Assembly: GCF_001577835.2 (NCBI RefSeq) | Contig: NC_029529.1 | Location: 10,675,380 to 10,739,379 of the forward strand | Length of the DNA: 64,000 nucleotides | From: Coturnix japonica | Taxonomy: Eukaryota > Chordata > Aves > Galliformes > Phasianidae | Direction of reading: 5' to 3' | Shown here: positions 1 through 39,562 of the stretch, piece after piece | How positions within the stretch are numbered: position 1 is the first letter of the stretch | How the letters are laid out: the number at the start of each line of letters is the position of its first letter | The notes under the pieces: model-generated | Told to the model about the DNA's origin: nothing | Databases searched by the model: none | What the model saw: the letters and a program-made list of their open reading frames with translations, nothing else | Made by a program: the position numbers and the translations under genes

Positions 1-2306
1 CTCTCAGTGCTCGAGTCCCACAGCACATCTTGGCACTGGCAGCTGAATCATCTTAGTACAGAGAGGCTTCCCAAGAGCTGAGAGGCACACTGGGCTTCCC
101 TCACTTCAGGAAGGCAGTAAATGCTGGTCGAGCTTCTCCTTGACTTTGCTGTGGTTTGTTTCTCGGGTGTTTGCCAATGTGAGCTGCCAGACCTGAAGTA
201 ATCTCTTGTAAAATGGGGATCCCGGTGATTCTGTACCCAGGCGTGGGGTCACACAGCGGGGATCCCAGACCGGGACTTTGAAGGAGGCGCTTTGGGAGCT
301 GTGAGTCAGATGGGTGGAGAGAGGAGCAAATTTTCTTCTCCCCAGCAGCCAAAAGCTGTTTCCAAGAGTGAGAACTGGAGTCAGTCCAGGAAGGAGAAGT
401 GAGCAGCACAGCGCGGGTGTGGGACTTCCTTATCGCTTTGTGATTCCTGGCTGCCCTGGGACAGAACCAGGCTCTTGTTGTTAGATCCCAGCTTTTAGCC
501 TTACATGGAGCAGCTCTGTAAGGCGTGGGAGGGCAGTGTGTGATGTTTCTGGGCTTGGGCACAAGACAGGCACTCCTGCCAACAGCAGTGTCTGTGTCAG
601 GCAGCTGCTAAAGGCAGGTAGTCCTGAGTGTAAGCTGAGCAGGCTGCACAGAGAAGGCTGCAGCATCCTGGCAGATGAGCCAGAAGGATGCAGCTGCTGT
701 TTAGTAGTAAAAATAAAACTGATGTGCAAGCACACTCAGGAGGTCCCAAACATCCACCACCTATGGAGGAGTGAGCAGAGAAGGCAGTAGCTCATTGTGG
801 CATCCCTAAGCTCCTGTCTTCCCTCTGGAGGTCTTGCTCTCAGTCTCATCCGTGCTAAGAGTTGGAAAGCTTTCTAGTGGAAAAGCTCACAGAGCAGCCA
901 GGGACAAATGCCAGGTGCCCTGCTACTGCTGCGTGGGGGTCTGGGAGTGCTGCAGCTGCTCTCAGCATGTGCCTTTATTCACATCAGCTCACAAGGACAC
1001 ACTTGAATTCAAGTGCCCGCAGTTCCCACTTGCATTTGTGATGGATGAGGGCTGGAGTGTAACCAGGCGTTCCTCAGAGTCTCACAGTCGGTGCTGGTGA
1101 GCGAGAGCATCCCAATGTGAAGGATATTTCTGTGTGCATGGATGAAAAGCAGAATTAGGACATGGGGGATGTTCTTAAAAATCTAAAAGGACCTTTGAGC
1201 TCTAAGTCACTGTAGCAGCTTTTGGCTGCCAGATTAGCTTCATTCCCTTCCTTAGCACAGGGAGTGCCTGCAAACAGATTGTGGACAGCTGCTGGAAGTG
1301 AGTGTTTCATGGAAGGCCGGGGGGCTCTGTGCAGTGCAAGGCAAGGGGCACACTTGGTAACAGCAAGAGATCGGGCTGTCAGTGTGTGAGCTGGGTGCAG
1401 CTTGTTGTGGCACTTGTACAAAACAGGAGAGGGATTCTATTCTGGGACATTGAGGTCCCTGGGGACCTGCTGGGCTTCAAGAGCCTTTGCCAGGCTTGAA
1501 TTTAGCTCCAGATGTTGGAGGTTGGAGAGAGAAAGGAAATCCTTGCAGAGCAGCATCCTCAGTGCTGAGGCGGAGGGGAGGAATGCAGTGGGCGGCCCCA
1601 CACAACAGGCACTGTGTGGGGCAGCACACAGGCTGCATTGCCAGGCCCTCATTGCACCCACTCAGGGTCAGAAGACGACCTTCCCTGCTCTCTGATGGAA
1701 AATACTGGACAAGTATTTCTGTCCCACTCAGGCTGGAAATCCTCCTTGCAGGGGATTTTCTCTGCTCAGAGCTGCATCTTTGCTTCAACCTCACTAAAAT
1801 GAGTGGGAGCAGCTACACGCCAGCAGTCCTCTTCCAGCCCAGCTCTGCCTCGTTCTGTTGGCAGCATCTGGACGTCTTTCTCCTCTCATTTGCTGGCTGG
1901 AGACTTTATCATCAGAGTTTATTATAAATCCACTGGGTTTGGGAGCAGCTTTGGATAGTTATGCCAAAACTGAACCATATGTGTGTTTATTCCTGCAGTG
2001 ATATAAAAAAAGCCTCTTGCCCTCTGGCAAGCCTTGGAGCTGCAGCTTGGCCTGGGAACATTAGGAAGTAGGGCTGGGTGAGGGCAGATGAACCAAGGAC
2101 ACGGAGCTGTGGGATGCTGGACATTCAGCATAGGGAAATGAGTGCATTGACCACAGGTAGCAGCCTGAAGGAAGAACAGGCCCTGTGGCTGAATGCTGCA
2201 GGCAACTCCTTGCTCTGTCAGGGGCAGGGAATGGAACTGAAGAGCTTCTGCTGAGTTGTTCCTTCCAAACAAACCTGTACTAACACCTGGCTCTTTTTCT
2301 GCGCAG
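1..2306 (+). other. MPG: Intronic sequence of MPG, no exon recognised
   Basis: This stretch precedes the last MPG coding exon and is inferred to be the 3' part of the intron before it. No reading frame here resembles the catalytic core of the glycosylase (the segment that in the family ends in a YGMYFCMN-like motif just before the last exon), so the earlier exons must lie left of the window. I see no repeat or RNA gene in it. Confidence 0.6.
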
Positions 2307-2701
2307 GGGAAGGGGCTGCAGTCTTACTCCGCTCTCTGGAGCCTCTCCAGGGTTTAGATGTGATGAGGGAACTGCGCAGCACATCGAGGAAAGGACCTGC
2401 AAAGCCACTGAAGGACTGGCAGCTGTGTAATGGGCCCTCCAAGCTCTGTCAGGCATTTGGGATCGATAAGGCTTTTGACCAAAGGGACCTGACTCAAGAT
2501 GCGGCCATCTGGATGGTACCTGGACAGGAGCTGCCTGGGGAGCAGGACGTGGTAGCCACAGCCAGGATTGGTATTGGGAACAGAGGAGAATGGTCACAGA
2601 AACCTCTCAGGTTTTATTTACGGGGAAACAAATTTGTGAGTGTTGTAGACAAGAAAATGGAGCGAGAGATGGCAGCAATGGAACCCATCTCTTGCAGCTG
2701 A
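2307..2701 (+). CDS. MPG: DNA-3-methyladenine glycosylase (MPG/AAG), terminal coding exon
   Basis: MPG excises alkylated and deaminated purines (3-methyladenine, hypoxanthine) in base excision repair in the nucleus. This exon encodes the C-terminal part of the fold. The reading enters in mid-codon after a pyrimidine-rich acceptor (ctctttttctgcgcag) and gives GEGAAVLLRSLEPLQGL, then NGPSKLCQAFGIDKAFDQRDL and a PLRFYLRG segment near the end, each closely matching the vertebrate family; it stops at TGA 2699-2701. The catalytic Glu and the intercalating Tyr of the family lie in earlier exons outside the window. It faces NPRL3 tail to tail, the arrangement also seen in mammals. The call is secure; only completeness is lacking. 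Confidence 0.93.
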
Positions 2702-2797
2702 TGAATCTTGCAGGTGTGCCACCAACCAGGACTTGAGCTGTGCTCTCTAGGAGAGCCTCAAGCCATGTTGGGGCAGCAGGAAGGGCAGGTTTTTAAC

Positions 2798-2803
2798 AAT
2801 AAA
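2798..2803 (+). terminator. MPG: Poly(A) signal of MPG
   Basis: AATAAA about 100 bases after the MPG stop, which is an ordinary 3' UTR length. A reverse-strand AATAAA sits only about 30 bases further right (2831-2836) and could serve NPRL3. Confidence 0.75.
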
Positions 2804-2830
2804 CATAACTTTATCACAGCAAGGTGGAAT

Positions 2831-2836
2831 TTTATT
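2831..2836 (-). terminator. NPRL3: Candidate distal poly(A) signal of NPRL3
   Basis: TTTATT on the + strand, AATAAA on the - strand. Its use would give NPRL3 a 3' UTR of about 1.75 kb ending almost exactly where MPG ends. A closer candidate lies at 3427-3432. I cannot tell from sequence which is used. Confidence 0.35.
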
Positions 2837-3082
2837 CATGGGGCAGACGGGCATGAATCTCCCAGCCAGAAATTAGGTTGGATTGGAGTACTGAAAGCCA
2901 CTTTCTCCCTTGTGAATGGATCCAGGCTCTGGTAAGGTGGATGACTAGTGAAAGCTCATTGCTTTGACCTGCTGTGTTGCTCTTTCTGTTGGCCCCAGGA
3001 GAGGCCAGAACACTTGGATTCTTCAGTGGAAAGCCACAAGAGTGGGTGGCAATAGGGCTGACAGAAAGCAAGAGAGCTGGGT

Positions 3083-3405
3083 TTGATCAGACTGGAGATG
3101 AGGAGGAGAAAGAAGAATCCTGCTGCTGACTACAGCTGCCTGGTGGGAGGGTGCAGAGAAGGCAGAGCCAGAGTTTTGTCAGGGACAGGATGAAATATAA
3201 TGGGCACAAGCTAGAAAACAGGAAATTCTCATTAGCTGTATGGAAAACAGTTTCACCATGAGGGTGGTCAAATGCTGGAACTGGGAGCAATCAGACCTCC
3301 ATGAGACGAGCTCCTGAGTGACCTGATGTAACGCATTTTCTCTGAGCAGAATTTGGACAGAAGACCTCTAGAGACCCCATCCAACCTACACCATTCTATA
3401 AAATC
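3083..3405 (+). mobile_element. Old CR1 LINE 3' fragment
   Basis: The order of blocks matches the 3' end of CR1: a GACAGGATGA block near 3184, a TGAGGGTGGTCAAATGCTGGAA block near 3258, and a final CCATCCAACCTACACCATTC segment near 3379. It is heavily diverged and 5'-truncated, as is usual for CR1. It lies in the probable 3' UTR or flank of NPRL3. Confidence 0.7.
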
Positions 3406-3426
3406 CAGTGGGGTTTTTTTGCGTTG

Positions 3427-3432
3427 TTTATT
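3427..3432 (-). terminator. NPRL3: Candidate proximal poly(A) signal of NPRL3
   Basis: TTTATT on the + strand (AATAAA on the - strand), about 1.15 kb past the NPRL3 stop codon and just outside the old CR1 fragment. It is the nearest canonical hexamer I could find downstream of the stop. Confidence 0.45.
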
Positions 3433-4583
3433 TTTCCAGCTGCTTTTGGGACCAGTTCAAAGCTTCCAAGTGTGGGACCCTGACCATAGAGAAAGAACCA
3501 ACGCTGAGATCTCTGCCTCGCAGCTTTTTGTGCAGAGCTACAACCTGCCATGAGGTACAGGAGGAGGGAAAAAATAGGATTCAGTGGAGAATCCATAGAA
3601 TTGCAGCCATGCTGGCAGCTTGCCCTGCACGTGTGGCACCAAGCCCTGCAGCTGGGCCTAACAGTTGCTTGGATCTCGCTGGACCACATCAAGAGGTGGA
3701 GCCATGCACATCCCTGTACCTTGTTTTTCATCCAGACAGCTTTAAAGCAGGTCAGCTCCCTACTCTGCTTCCCTGCAGCCATAGTGGGGAGGGCACAGAG
3801 CAACAAAACAGGCCCCAGAGTGACGAGCATGACTGTCATTAGTCTGCAGCTTTGGGGAACTGAAACAAAGCTGCACCTGCAGCAAAGCCAGCCAGGTTCA
3901 GTCCTCAGAGCCAACCAAATTCCTCCCACCACAATTAAAAACAGACCTGCAAATTGGCCAACAAATGGGCTGCCTGCTGACAGCAATTACAGACACTCTG
4001 TAATAAGGGTTCTGGGGACAGGAAAGCTGTAACAAGGAAAGCAAATCATTTTCATTCACGACACTGTTTACTTGTGATCCTTCGCAGTCCTATTTATGCC
4101 CCCACTGCTTCCAGATAACAGCAATCAGTCAGAATTAATTCCTCAGTAGCCAGGAGTGCTCCCCTAAAAGCCAGGCCAACTTCACTCTGCCTTTAAGCAG
4201 AGGACAAGCAGTGGGGTCAGGCTGCTCGTGAGCGGTGCCTGCTGCTACGTGGAGGTGGAAAGCAGGGAAAGCATCTCTGGTGCAAAGCATCCACCCGCAC
4301 TCAGTAACACTGCAAAGTCATGGACCACTCTCACCTATCCCAATAGCCCCAGTGAAGGAGTTACACCAGGGAAGGTCTGCGGGACAGCAGCTCCTGTGAT
4401 GTGAGTGTGGCATGGGACGAATCCAGGCTGGGAAGGAGAACTGTGCTGTCACACATGGAGAAGGGGTGAAACAGAGGCACAGCAGCGGAGAGCTGCTCCG
4501 TGTGCTGAGAAGGAACTGGGTTCATCCCTTACTTCTTAGGCATCTTGTAGGACATCAACAACGCGGCAGGTTTCCACCATCAG

Positions 4584-33358
<28,775 letters not shown>

Positions 33359-33650
33359 AACGCAGCTCACAACGAGCACCGGGCTGAACAACGGCGGGGA
33401 TCAGCATGGAAAGCGGTCCGACTCGCTTCCGCTTCCGTGCTTCCTCCGCCGCCGGTTCCCGTAGCCGAGCGGCGGGGCGGAGCTGCGGGCACGGCGATGG
33501 GGGGCAGCCGGTGTTCAGGGCTCGGTGTCCCGGTACAGCGCCGTGCCCCAGCACAGCCCGCTGCCCTCCGTGCCTCCCAGCACCTTGCATTGCAGCCCTA
33601 CAACCTTTCACATCCCCCAGTATCCTTTGGTCACTTTGAGCCCAGTCTCA

Positions 33651-34140
33651 CGGATCACAGAATGACCCGGGTTGGAAGGAACCTCAAGGATCATGTAGTT
33701 CAAACCCCCCTGCCTGGCAGGGCCACCAAACATACACATTTACTAGATCAGGTTGCCCAGGAGATCCCATATAGATCCCATAGATCCCATATAGAACCCA
33801 TAGATCCCATATAGCACCCATAGATCCCATATAGACCCCATAGATCCCATAGATCCCCATAGAGCCCATTAGACCCATAGGACGCCATAGAATCTCCATA
33901 GAGACCATAGATCAGGTTTGCCCATGGCCCCAGTCCAACCTGGCTTGACACCTCAAGGACGGGGCATCCACAACCTCCTGGTGAGCCTGTTCCAGGGCCT
34001 AACCACGCTCCTAGTGAAGAACTTCCCCCTAACATCCAACCTAAATCTTCCCTCTTTTAACTTAAAACCATTTCCCCGTGTCCTGCTATTGTCAGCCCTT
34101 TCCAAGAGTTTACTCCCCTCCTGGGGAGTCTCCTTTGGTC
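33651..34140 (-). mobile_element. CR1 LINE 3' fragment with internal tandem repeat
   Basis: Reverse-complement CR1: the 3' terminus (ATCACAGAATGACCCGGGTT) is at the left, then GGAAGGAACCTCAAGGATCA, and the body to the right includes CCAACCTAAATCTTCCC and a long tail of CR1 body sequence. Between two copies of TAGATCAGGTT(T)GCCC (33744-33758 and 33908-33923) lies an inserted array of short units around CCATAGATC and CCATATAG. The copy in MRPL28 intron 2 has the same design in the opposite orientation. Low divergence suggests a fairly young copy. Confidence 0.85.
33759..33907. repeat. Tandem repeat (CATAGATCC-type) inside CR1
   Basis: About 150 bases of imperfect units such as CATAGATCC, CATATAGA and CATAGAAC, bounded by direct copies of a 15-16 base CR1 segment. 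It looks like a minisatellite that grew inside the element rather than part of the ordinary CR1 3' end. Confidence 0.85.
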
Positions 34141-36149
34141 ACTTGGATTCATTCATTGAATACAACTCCAGAACTTACAAGCTGTGTCCCCCTGGCAGCC
34201 CTTTAGGACTCATTCATCTTATTGTGTGTCCAGCTGAGATCAGAAAACTGTCAGTAATTATGTCAGAGGATGGCATGGGTTTTTTTCACATAAATTTGTA
34301 CGTATTTGATAGCAATATTGAGATATTTGAATGCTCTGAGATATCCCCACTCTGGATTTTTCTCTGCAAGATTCTTCCCTTGGACTTCAGGCAGAGATGG
34401 GTGGTCGGGGACTGGAAGGGAGATGAGCACCCGCTGTGAGGGCTTAATCTGCACAGCCATTCTCTGCCAGGCAGGTGATAACAATTGGAGCAAGAGAAGC
34501 TGTCATTGAGGGGGGGGGGAGTTGTTGGTGAGTGATTAAAGAGCAGCCACGTTATCACAGCAGAGCATTCATCGTGCCCCAGTGCTCTGCTAGAATCCCC
34601 CAGTGTGTCTGCTTCCAAGCAGAACTTCGTGCCCTTCAATAAGAAAATGGCAGGTATGTTTGTCATTTCCAGCTCTTGGAGATGAGTTAAAGCAAAGCTC
34701 TTTGAGCGCTAGTAGGAAATGAAGGAATAAAGCCAGGATATAGATTCTGCTTTTAAGTTTTCCAAACCTTAATGCACCCAAACTCTTCAGAGAGTCCCCT
34801 GAGAGAGAGGGGACTCCTGCACAGAGCAAAGGAGCACATCATGCTGTAGGAGAATGAATCCAAATTCAATAAAGATTTCAGGTTGATACACAAAACAACA
34901 AGCTTCCAGTGCAGGCATCACCCTGATCTTCATGCCTACATAGAGACCTTAATCCTCCAGTCATGGAGGATGGCTCTTCAGGTTAAATAGTTGGCAGCAA
35001 AATAGGAAGGAGTATTGCTGGCATCTGCCTGGCTGTATCTGAGTCACCAGGACTTCCCTCAAGCACTGTCAGCAGGGTTTGGAGCACAGCCACGCAGTGG
35101 GAGATGTAAGAAGCAGTGCTTTCAGAAGGAGACAACAACAGCATTATTGACAAAGTATTTTCCTATTGGAAACTGCACGTGTTTTTTAAATGCATGGTAA
35201 TGAGAGATGATAGTTTCTCTCAGTTCCTCCATTCATTTAAGCTATGTAAATTGAATACATTTTCCCATGTAAATTGCTTAGTGCCTGTTGTTTCAGCAGG
35301 GCAGCCACATCTGGAGCACATTGCCTGCAGCCACTGGTAGTGCTGTGAAACACAAACACATCTTGATAAGGAATCTGGCTTATACATATCAACCTGCTCA
35401 GCACAATAATGATCTGATACCTGCCCGTGCCATCAGCTTGCTGTGCACTGCTTCTGAGGTTTAATGGGGTGGCAGAGGGACTCACCTCTGCTTCATGTGC
35501 TGGCACAATATTCCCCAAGCATTGGTAGCAATGGTCTCCAGCTGGGTGTTTCCTTGATACTCTGCCCGCTTAGCTGTGATTACAGACCTGTGCTGGTCTT
35601 TCCTTTACTCATTCAGCCCTTCACCCATCACGTGTCCATGCACTGAAGGCACAAAGAGGTCCCTAACTCTTTACAAGAGGCCAGTAAATGCCTGACAGTG
35701 CTGGAACATGTGCCAAAATCTCCACTGTTTTCCACAGAATCAGGGTCTCCCCCTCATCCCGACCCCGAGCTGTACTGCACGTATCCCATCTGTCCCTAAC
35801 ACTACCTAGGAAGTACTGAATATGCAATACTAGGCCATATATTGGCCATGTGTATTGGAGGTATTATGATATGGCCCAGAAAGACCCAGTCTGGTGTGCG
35901 CATCTGTGAAGCAAAATAACAAATACAAATTCTTGACTAAGTTTATTAGTTTACTCAAAATCCACTTAAAGACACGTCCTAATCTTCCATCACTAGAATA
36001 TTCCAGCACTATCTCTCTGTTCGTATGTGCCTGGTCAACTTTTTCAGGCCACGCGGCCAATCCGTGTTAAGAAGCAAGAAGCTGATAACACCAGCAAACC
36101 AGGAGGCCAATGCACTGACCCTTACCAAAATGGGCTTTGTTTCACAGGG

Positions 36150-36243
36150 AGATAAGGGTCTCCCACCTCCATGGGTGGGACCCTGGAGTGACCAATGAGT
36201 GTGGACAGACGTCCAAGACCCGCTCTACTCTTCCTCTTTATAA
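36150..36243 (+). promoter_or_regulatory. Promoter of pi (embryonic alpha-like) globin
   Basis: TATAA at 36239-36243 (within TTTATAA) lies 79 bases before the ATG. A CCAAT box sits at 36192-36196, about 45 bases upstream of the TATA. AGATAA at 36150-36155 and a CACCTCC/GGGTGGG pair (about 36164-36179) add erythroid-type GATA and CACCC elements. This is the classic order for an erythroid globin promoter. Confidence 0.75.
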
Positions 36244-36321
36244 CCAGGGCTGCGAGGGCACTTAGCACAACCTGCTCTGGGTGTTCACTGAAGGGAGCCT
36301 GAGCCAACACTCTCCTGCACA

Positions 36322-37500
36322 ATGACACTGACCCAAGCTGAGAAGGCTGCCGTGACCACCATCTGGGCAAAGGTGGCTACCCAGATTGAGGCCATTGGGG
36401 TGGAATCACTGGAGAGGTAAGTGACCCACAGCACCCACCCAGAGGGTGCCTGCTCTGACTTTGTTGTTACGATGCATCTTGTTTTTTGAGTGAGGCTCAT
36501 ACAGTCGTGTTAGGATTGATGAGAACTGCATGATGAGCTGTGTGTATTTTAACATGAAAGTTGTTTTTTTTTTCTAAATTCTACTAAGTTCTGATAGATG
36601 GCTTCAAAATTTTACAGCAAAAGAAGTTTTTTTAACTATTCTAGTCTATAATTCTAGTTATCTGCCCATTATAGTAATTGAGAAGAATTCAAAGCTAGGA
36701 GCCCTAAAGAGAAATTCAAAGTCGTTCAGACTCGGTGTCCTTAAATAGGGTTATCACTACTAGCAAATGAACTTAAACAGCTGGGACTCCAAGTACCACT
36801 CATACCAATCCTTGTTCATTCAGCTTATAGCTTTTCCACTGCTAAACTTTGTTGTTTTATTCTCCTACAGGCTTTTTGCCAGCTACCCTCAGACGAAAAC
36901 CTACTTCCCTCACTTTGATCTCAGCCAAGGCTCCGTTCAGCTTCGTGGTCACGGCTCCAAGGTCCTGAATGCCATTGGGGAAGCCGTGAAGAACATCGAT
37001 GATATTAGAGGTGCTTTGGCCAAACTCAGCGAGCTGCATGCTTACATCCTTAGGGTGGACCCAGTGAACTTCAAGGTGAGTGGGCACATTTTCATGGGTG
37101 AAAACTACCAGTCACAGAACTAGAGGCCACAGGTCATTTAGATTAATGGGAGCTTGATCCCTGACTGTGTGGTACAGCCTCACGTTGCTGCTGGCTCCCC
37201 AGCTGATTTATAACCTAACACTGGACCTTCTAGCAAACCATCTGGTCCAGTTTAAGCTGTTACCTGGTTGGGACATGGATTTTTTTCACTCTGGAGCATG
37301 TTGCAGACTCTTAGATTGGTATCTGTTACTGATTACAATGGATTTCATCTTCTTTTTTTTTTCCATTTCAGCTTCTTTCCCACTGTATCCTGTGCTCCGT
37401 GGCTGCCCGCTATCCCAATGATTTCACCCCAGAAGTTCATGCTGCATGGGACAAGTTTCTGGCCGGAATCTCCTCTGTTCTGACTGAGAAGTACAGATAA
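36322..37500 (+). CDS. HBZ: Embryonic alpha-like globin pi (zeta-type)
   Basis: Oxygen-carrying alpha-type subunit of primitive red-cell haemoglobin. Exons 36322-36416, 36871-37075 and 37372-37500 give 142 residues with Met and the invariant globin splice phases. The protein starts [20 protein letters not shown] and ends VLTEKYR. The distal His lies in QLRGHGSKV and the proximal His in [12 protein letters not shown]. It is nearly the chicken pi chain as I recall it, with a few changes such as Thr after the initiator Met. It stands first on the + strand, nearest the remote enhancer, matching its embryonic expression. Donors are GTAAGT and GTGAGT. It looks intact. Confidence 0.95.
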
Positions 37501-39440
37501 ATGGCTTCCACACTGTGTTAGGGGCTTGCACCCACGGCACACAACAGCTGCCAAGTTCTGGGGTATTCTTCCTATGCAGTCCCCTCTATTCCCCTATGCA
37601 GAGGCTCAGCCATCTGCAGACCACAATAAATAATTCAACTGTGATCTATGGTCTCTGTGCTTTCATCTTTCGTATTCCACCTACACCTTAGTGTTTAGCA
37701 GTGTGTTTGGAAACCACTACGTAATACAGAGGGGAAAATACTAAGCTGTGTAAGTTCACATACACAATGAGTATAACATACTGCTAAGCAGAAGCCCAGC
37801 ACAGGTTAGAACCTGTGACTATTACTGCTCACAGTTCAGAAGCTACATCAACCAAATGTAAAGCTGATCAGGAAACGTTCTTTTACCCTGCTAGGATAAT
37901 GAACAGACCCAGACTTCTCATTTAGACTCTCCAAAATCCAGCACAGCCTGCTCTGAACAACAGCTGCATTGCCAAATGGTGTGATGTGCACGGGGCAATG
38001 CTGTGTATTGACTGTGTGTGCTCTTCTCCAAAGGGTCTGGACAAGGTGAACTCCTTAGGCTATCACACCTGCTTAGTCCCACTTGTTTGGTAAAGGGACC
38101 CTCCCCTCAGCTTGATATTTCCTATATTTATATCAGGAACTTTGCGTGCTTTTGAAATTTGGGATGTCTAATGGCCCCTGGAGATCAATAATGGTATCTG
38201 AGGGACCAAAATTCCCAATGTTTAGCATTCCCCTGAGGGTAATGCACGGATCTTCCATGCCTCTTGGCCAATACCCCAGATCCCAGCTGATAAAAGATAC
38301 GTGAATTTCTTTGTTTGCATCCTTGCTTCCCCTTCCAAAGTATGTCCAAGACTTTACAGTGGTACACATCACCTGTTCACACACACACGAAACACCTGGA
38401 GTGTTAAAGCAGCTTGAGATTCAGAAGCTCCTCCTTTGTTTGTTGGTGTGTTCTCTACCTAAGTGATCCACGTGTTATGGGCAGGCCAATAACTGTGATA
38501 TCATCCTGTGCATCATGGGAGGTGTCTGTGTCTAAGGGCAGAGTGATTCCAGCTTAATTTACTGAGCCATATCCCTGCTCTTCCAGTGAGATCCTTACCA
38601 AGTTACCCTCACTGCTCATGCAGGTTTTGACATGAAAAGATGTGTGCAAAGCCTCAAGAAAACAAGAATGAATTGGCACATAAAGCTGCAGTGCTCGTCT
38701 TGTTTAAAAAATGTAAGCACTGTATTTGGACAATGGGGAAGATTGATAAGATGTGGAATTTTTAAACCACTGACCTGATCTAAATCTGCTGATGTTAAGC
38801 AGGGCACCTTCTGCGAGCAGTAAGTTTTTAAAGCATCCTATATTAGTGGGTCTCAGGGTAAACTGAATGCTTAAATCAATGATTTTTACAAGGTAGGTCG
38901 GCATCCCTAAGCTCAAATTTGTATCAGTGATTTCATGCCAAGGGTCAGTGAGGGATATGACAGATCCCAACCATTGCATGCCCTATGGGATGTCCTATCT
39001 TATGGAGAGCAGCAGGAGAACACACTGGGATGGGAACAAGACAACAAGTCCAGGCCTCATGAACAAGCAGGTGTGGACTGTGGATAGACCAGGTACCAAA
39101 AAAGGAGGTTCTTCCTCACCCAGGTTTCTCTGGGCTGCTGCAGAAAGATGATGGGAGCACACAGAGGGCAAAGGAGGCACGGGAGGGGAGCAAACCCAGG
39201 GGCTTTTTGTTTGCAGAGTGGCTGCCAACTGCAGGGTGCAGCCTTGATGTATGCCTTCCCCCAGCCCATTGAGGGGCTGCCTGGGGTCCCCTTTGCATGC
39301 AGTGCAGAGGGCTGACCCAGTTGGCAGGGCAGGGTAGGACAGGGCAGACAGGACAGCAGTGCCCCCTCAGGGCCCCCTCTGTGGGTGTCAGGGCCCCCCA
39401 AGGCACCGCCGCTCCCTGCTCCCCGCATTGCACAGCCACG
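37501..39440. other. Intergenic segment between pi and alpha-D
   Basis: Apart from the pi poly(A) signal at its left and the GC-rich alpha-D promoter approach at its right, I see no gene or repeat that I can name. Single TGATAA motifs occur near 38289 and 38748. The short frames here show no family resemblance. Confidence 0.55.
37625..37630 (+). terminator. Poly(A) signal of pi globin
   Basis: AATAAA 125 bases after the stop codon, in a short 3' UTR typical of globin mRNAs. Confidence 0.85.
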
Positions 39441-39453
39441 GCCCCTCCATGTG

Positions 39454-39493
39454 GATAAGATAAGGCCGGGGCGGGTGTAGAGGGAGCTATAAG
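39454..39493 (+). promoter_or_regulatory. HBAD: Promoter of alpha-D globin
   Basis: A double GATA site (GATAA at 39454-39458 and 39459-39463, reading GGATAAGATAAGG) is followed by a GGGGCGGGTGT box (39468-39478), which can act as a GC/CACCC site, and by TATAAG at 39488-39493. The ATG at 39563 follows about 70 bases later in a strong context (GCCACCATG). The tight GATA-CACCC-TATA order fits high erythroid output. Confidence 0.8.
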
Positions 39494-39562
39494 AGGTCGG
39501 CCCTACAGGCTCCTCCACCACACATTGCTACCAGCCACCAGCCCGCCCCACCAGCTGCCACC

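Larger units (their letters stand above)
33561..36140. other. Intergenic segment between NPRL3 and the pi globin gene
   Basis: It holds one young CR1 copy (33651-34140) with an internal tandem repeat. Beyond that, 34150-36140 shows only scattered features: a run of G near 34510, a single TGATAA near 36083-36088, and no reading frame with family resemblance. An insulator or CTCF site has been placed near the NPRL3 CpG island in chicken, but I cannot identify a motif with confidence here. Confidence 0.5.

Noticed and set aside
3396-3986. A 196-codon open frame on the - strand
   Set aside because: It covers NPRL3 downstream flank next to an old CR1; it has no family resemblance, no conserved motif and no splice context.
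33684-34035. Open frames rich in Tyr-Gly-Ile-Tyr repeats on the - strand
   Set aside because: They are translations of the tandem repeat inside the CR1 copy, not a protein.
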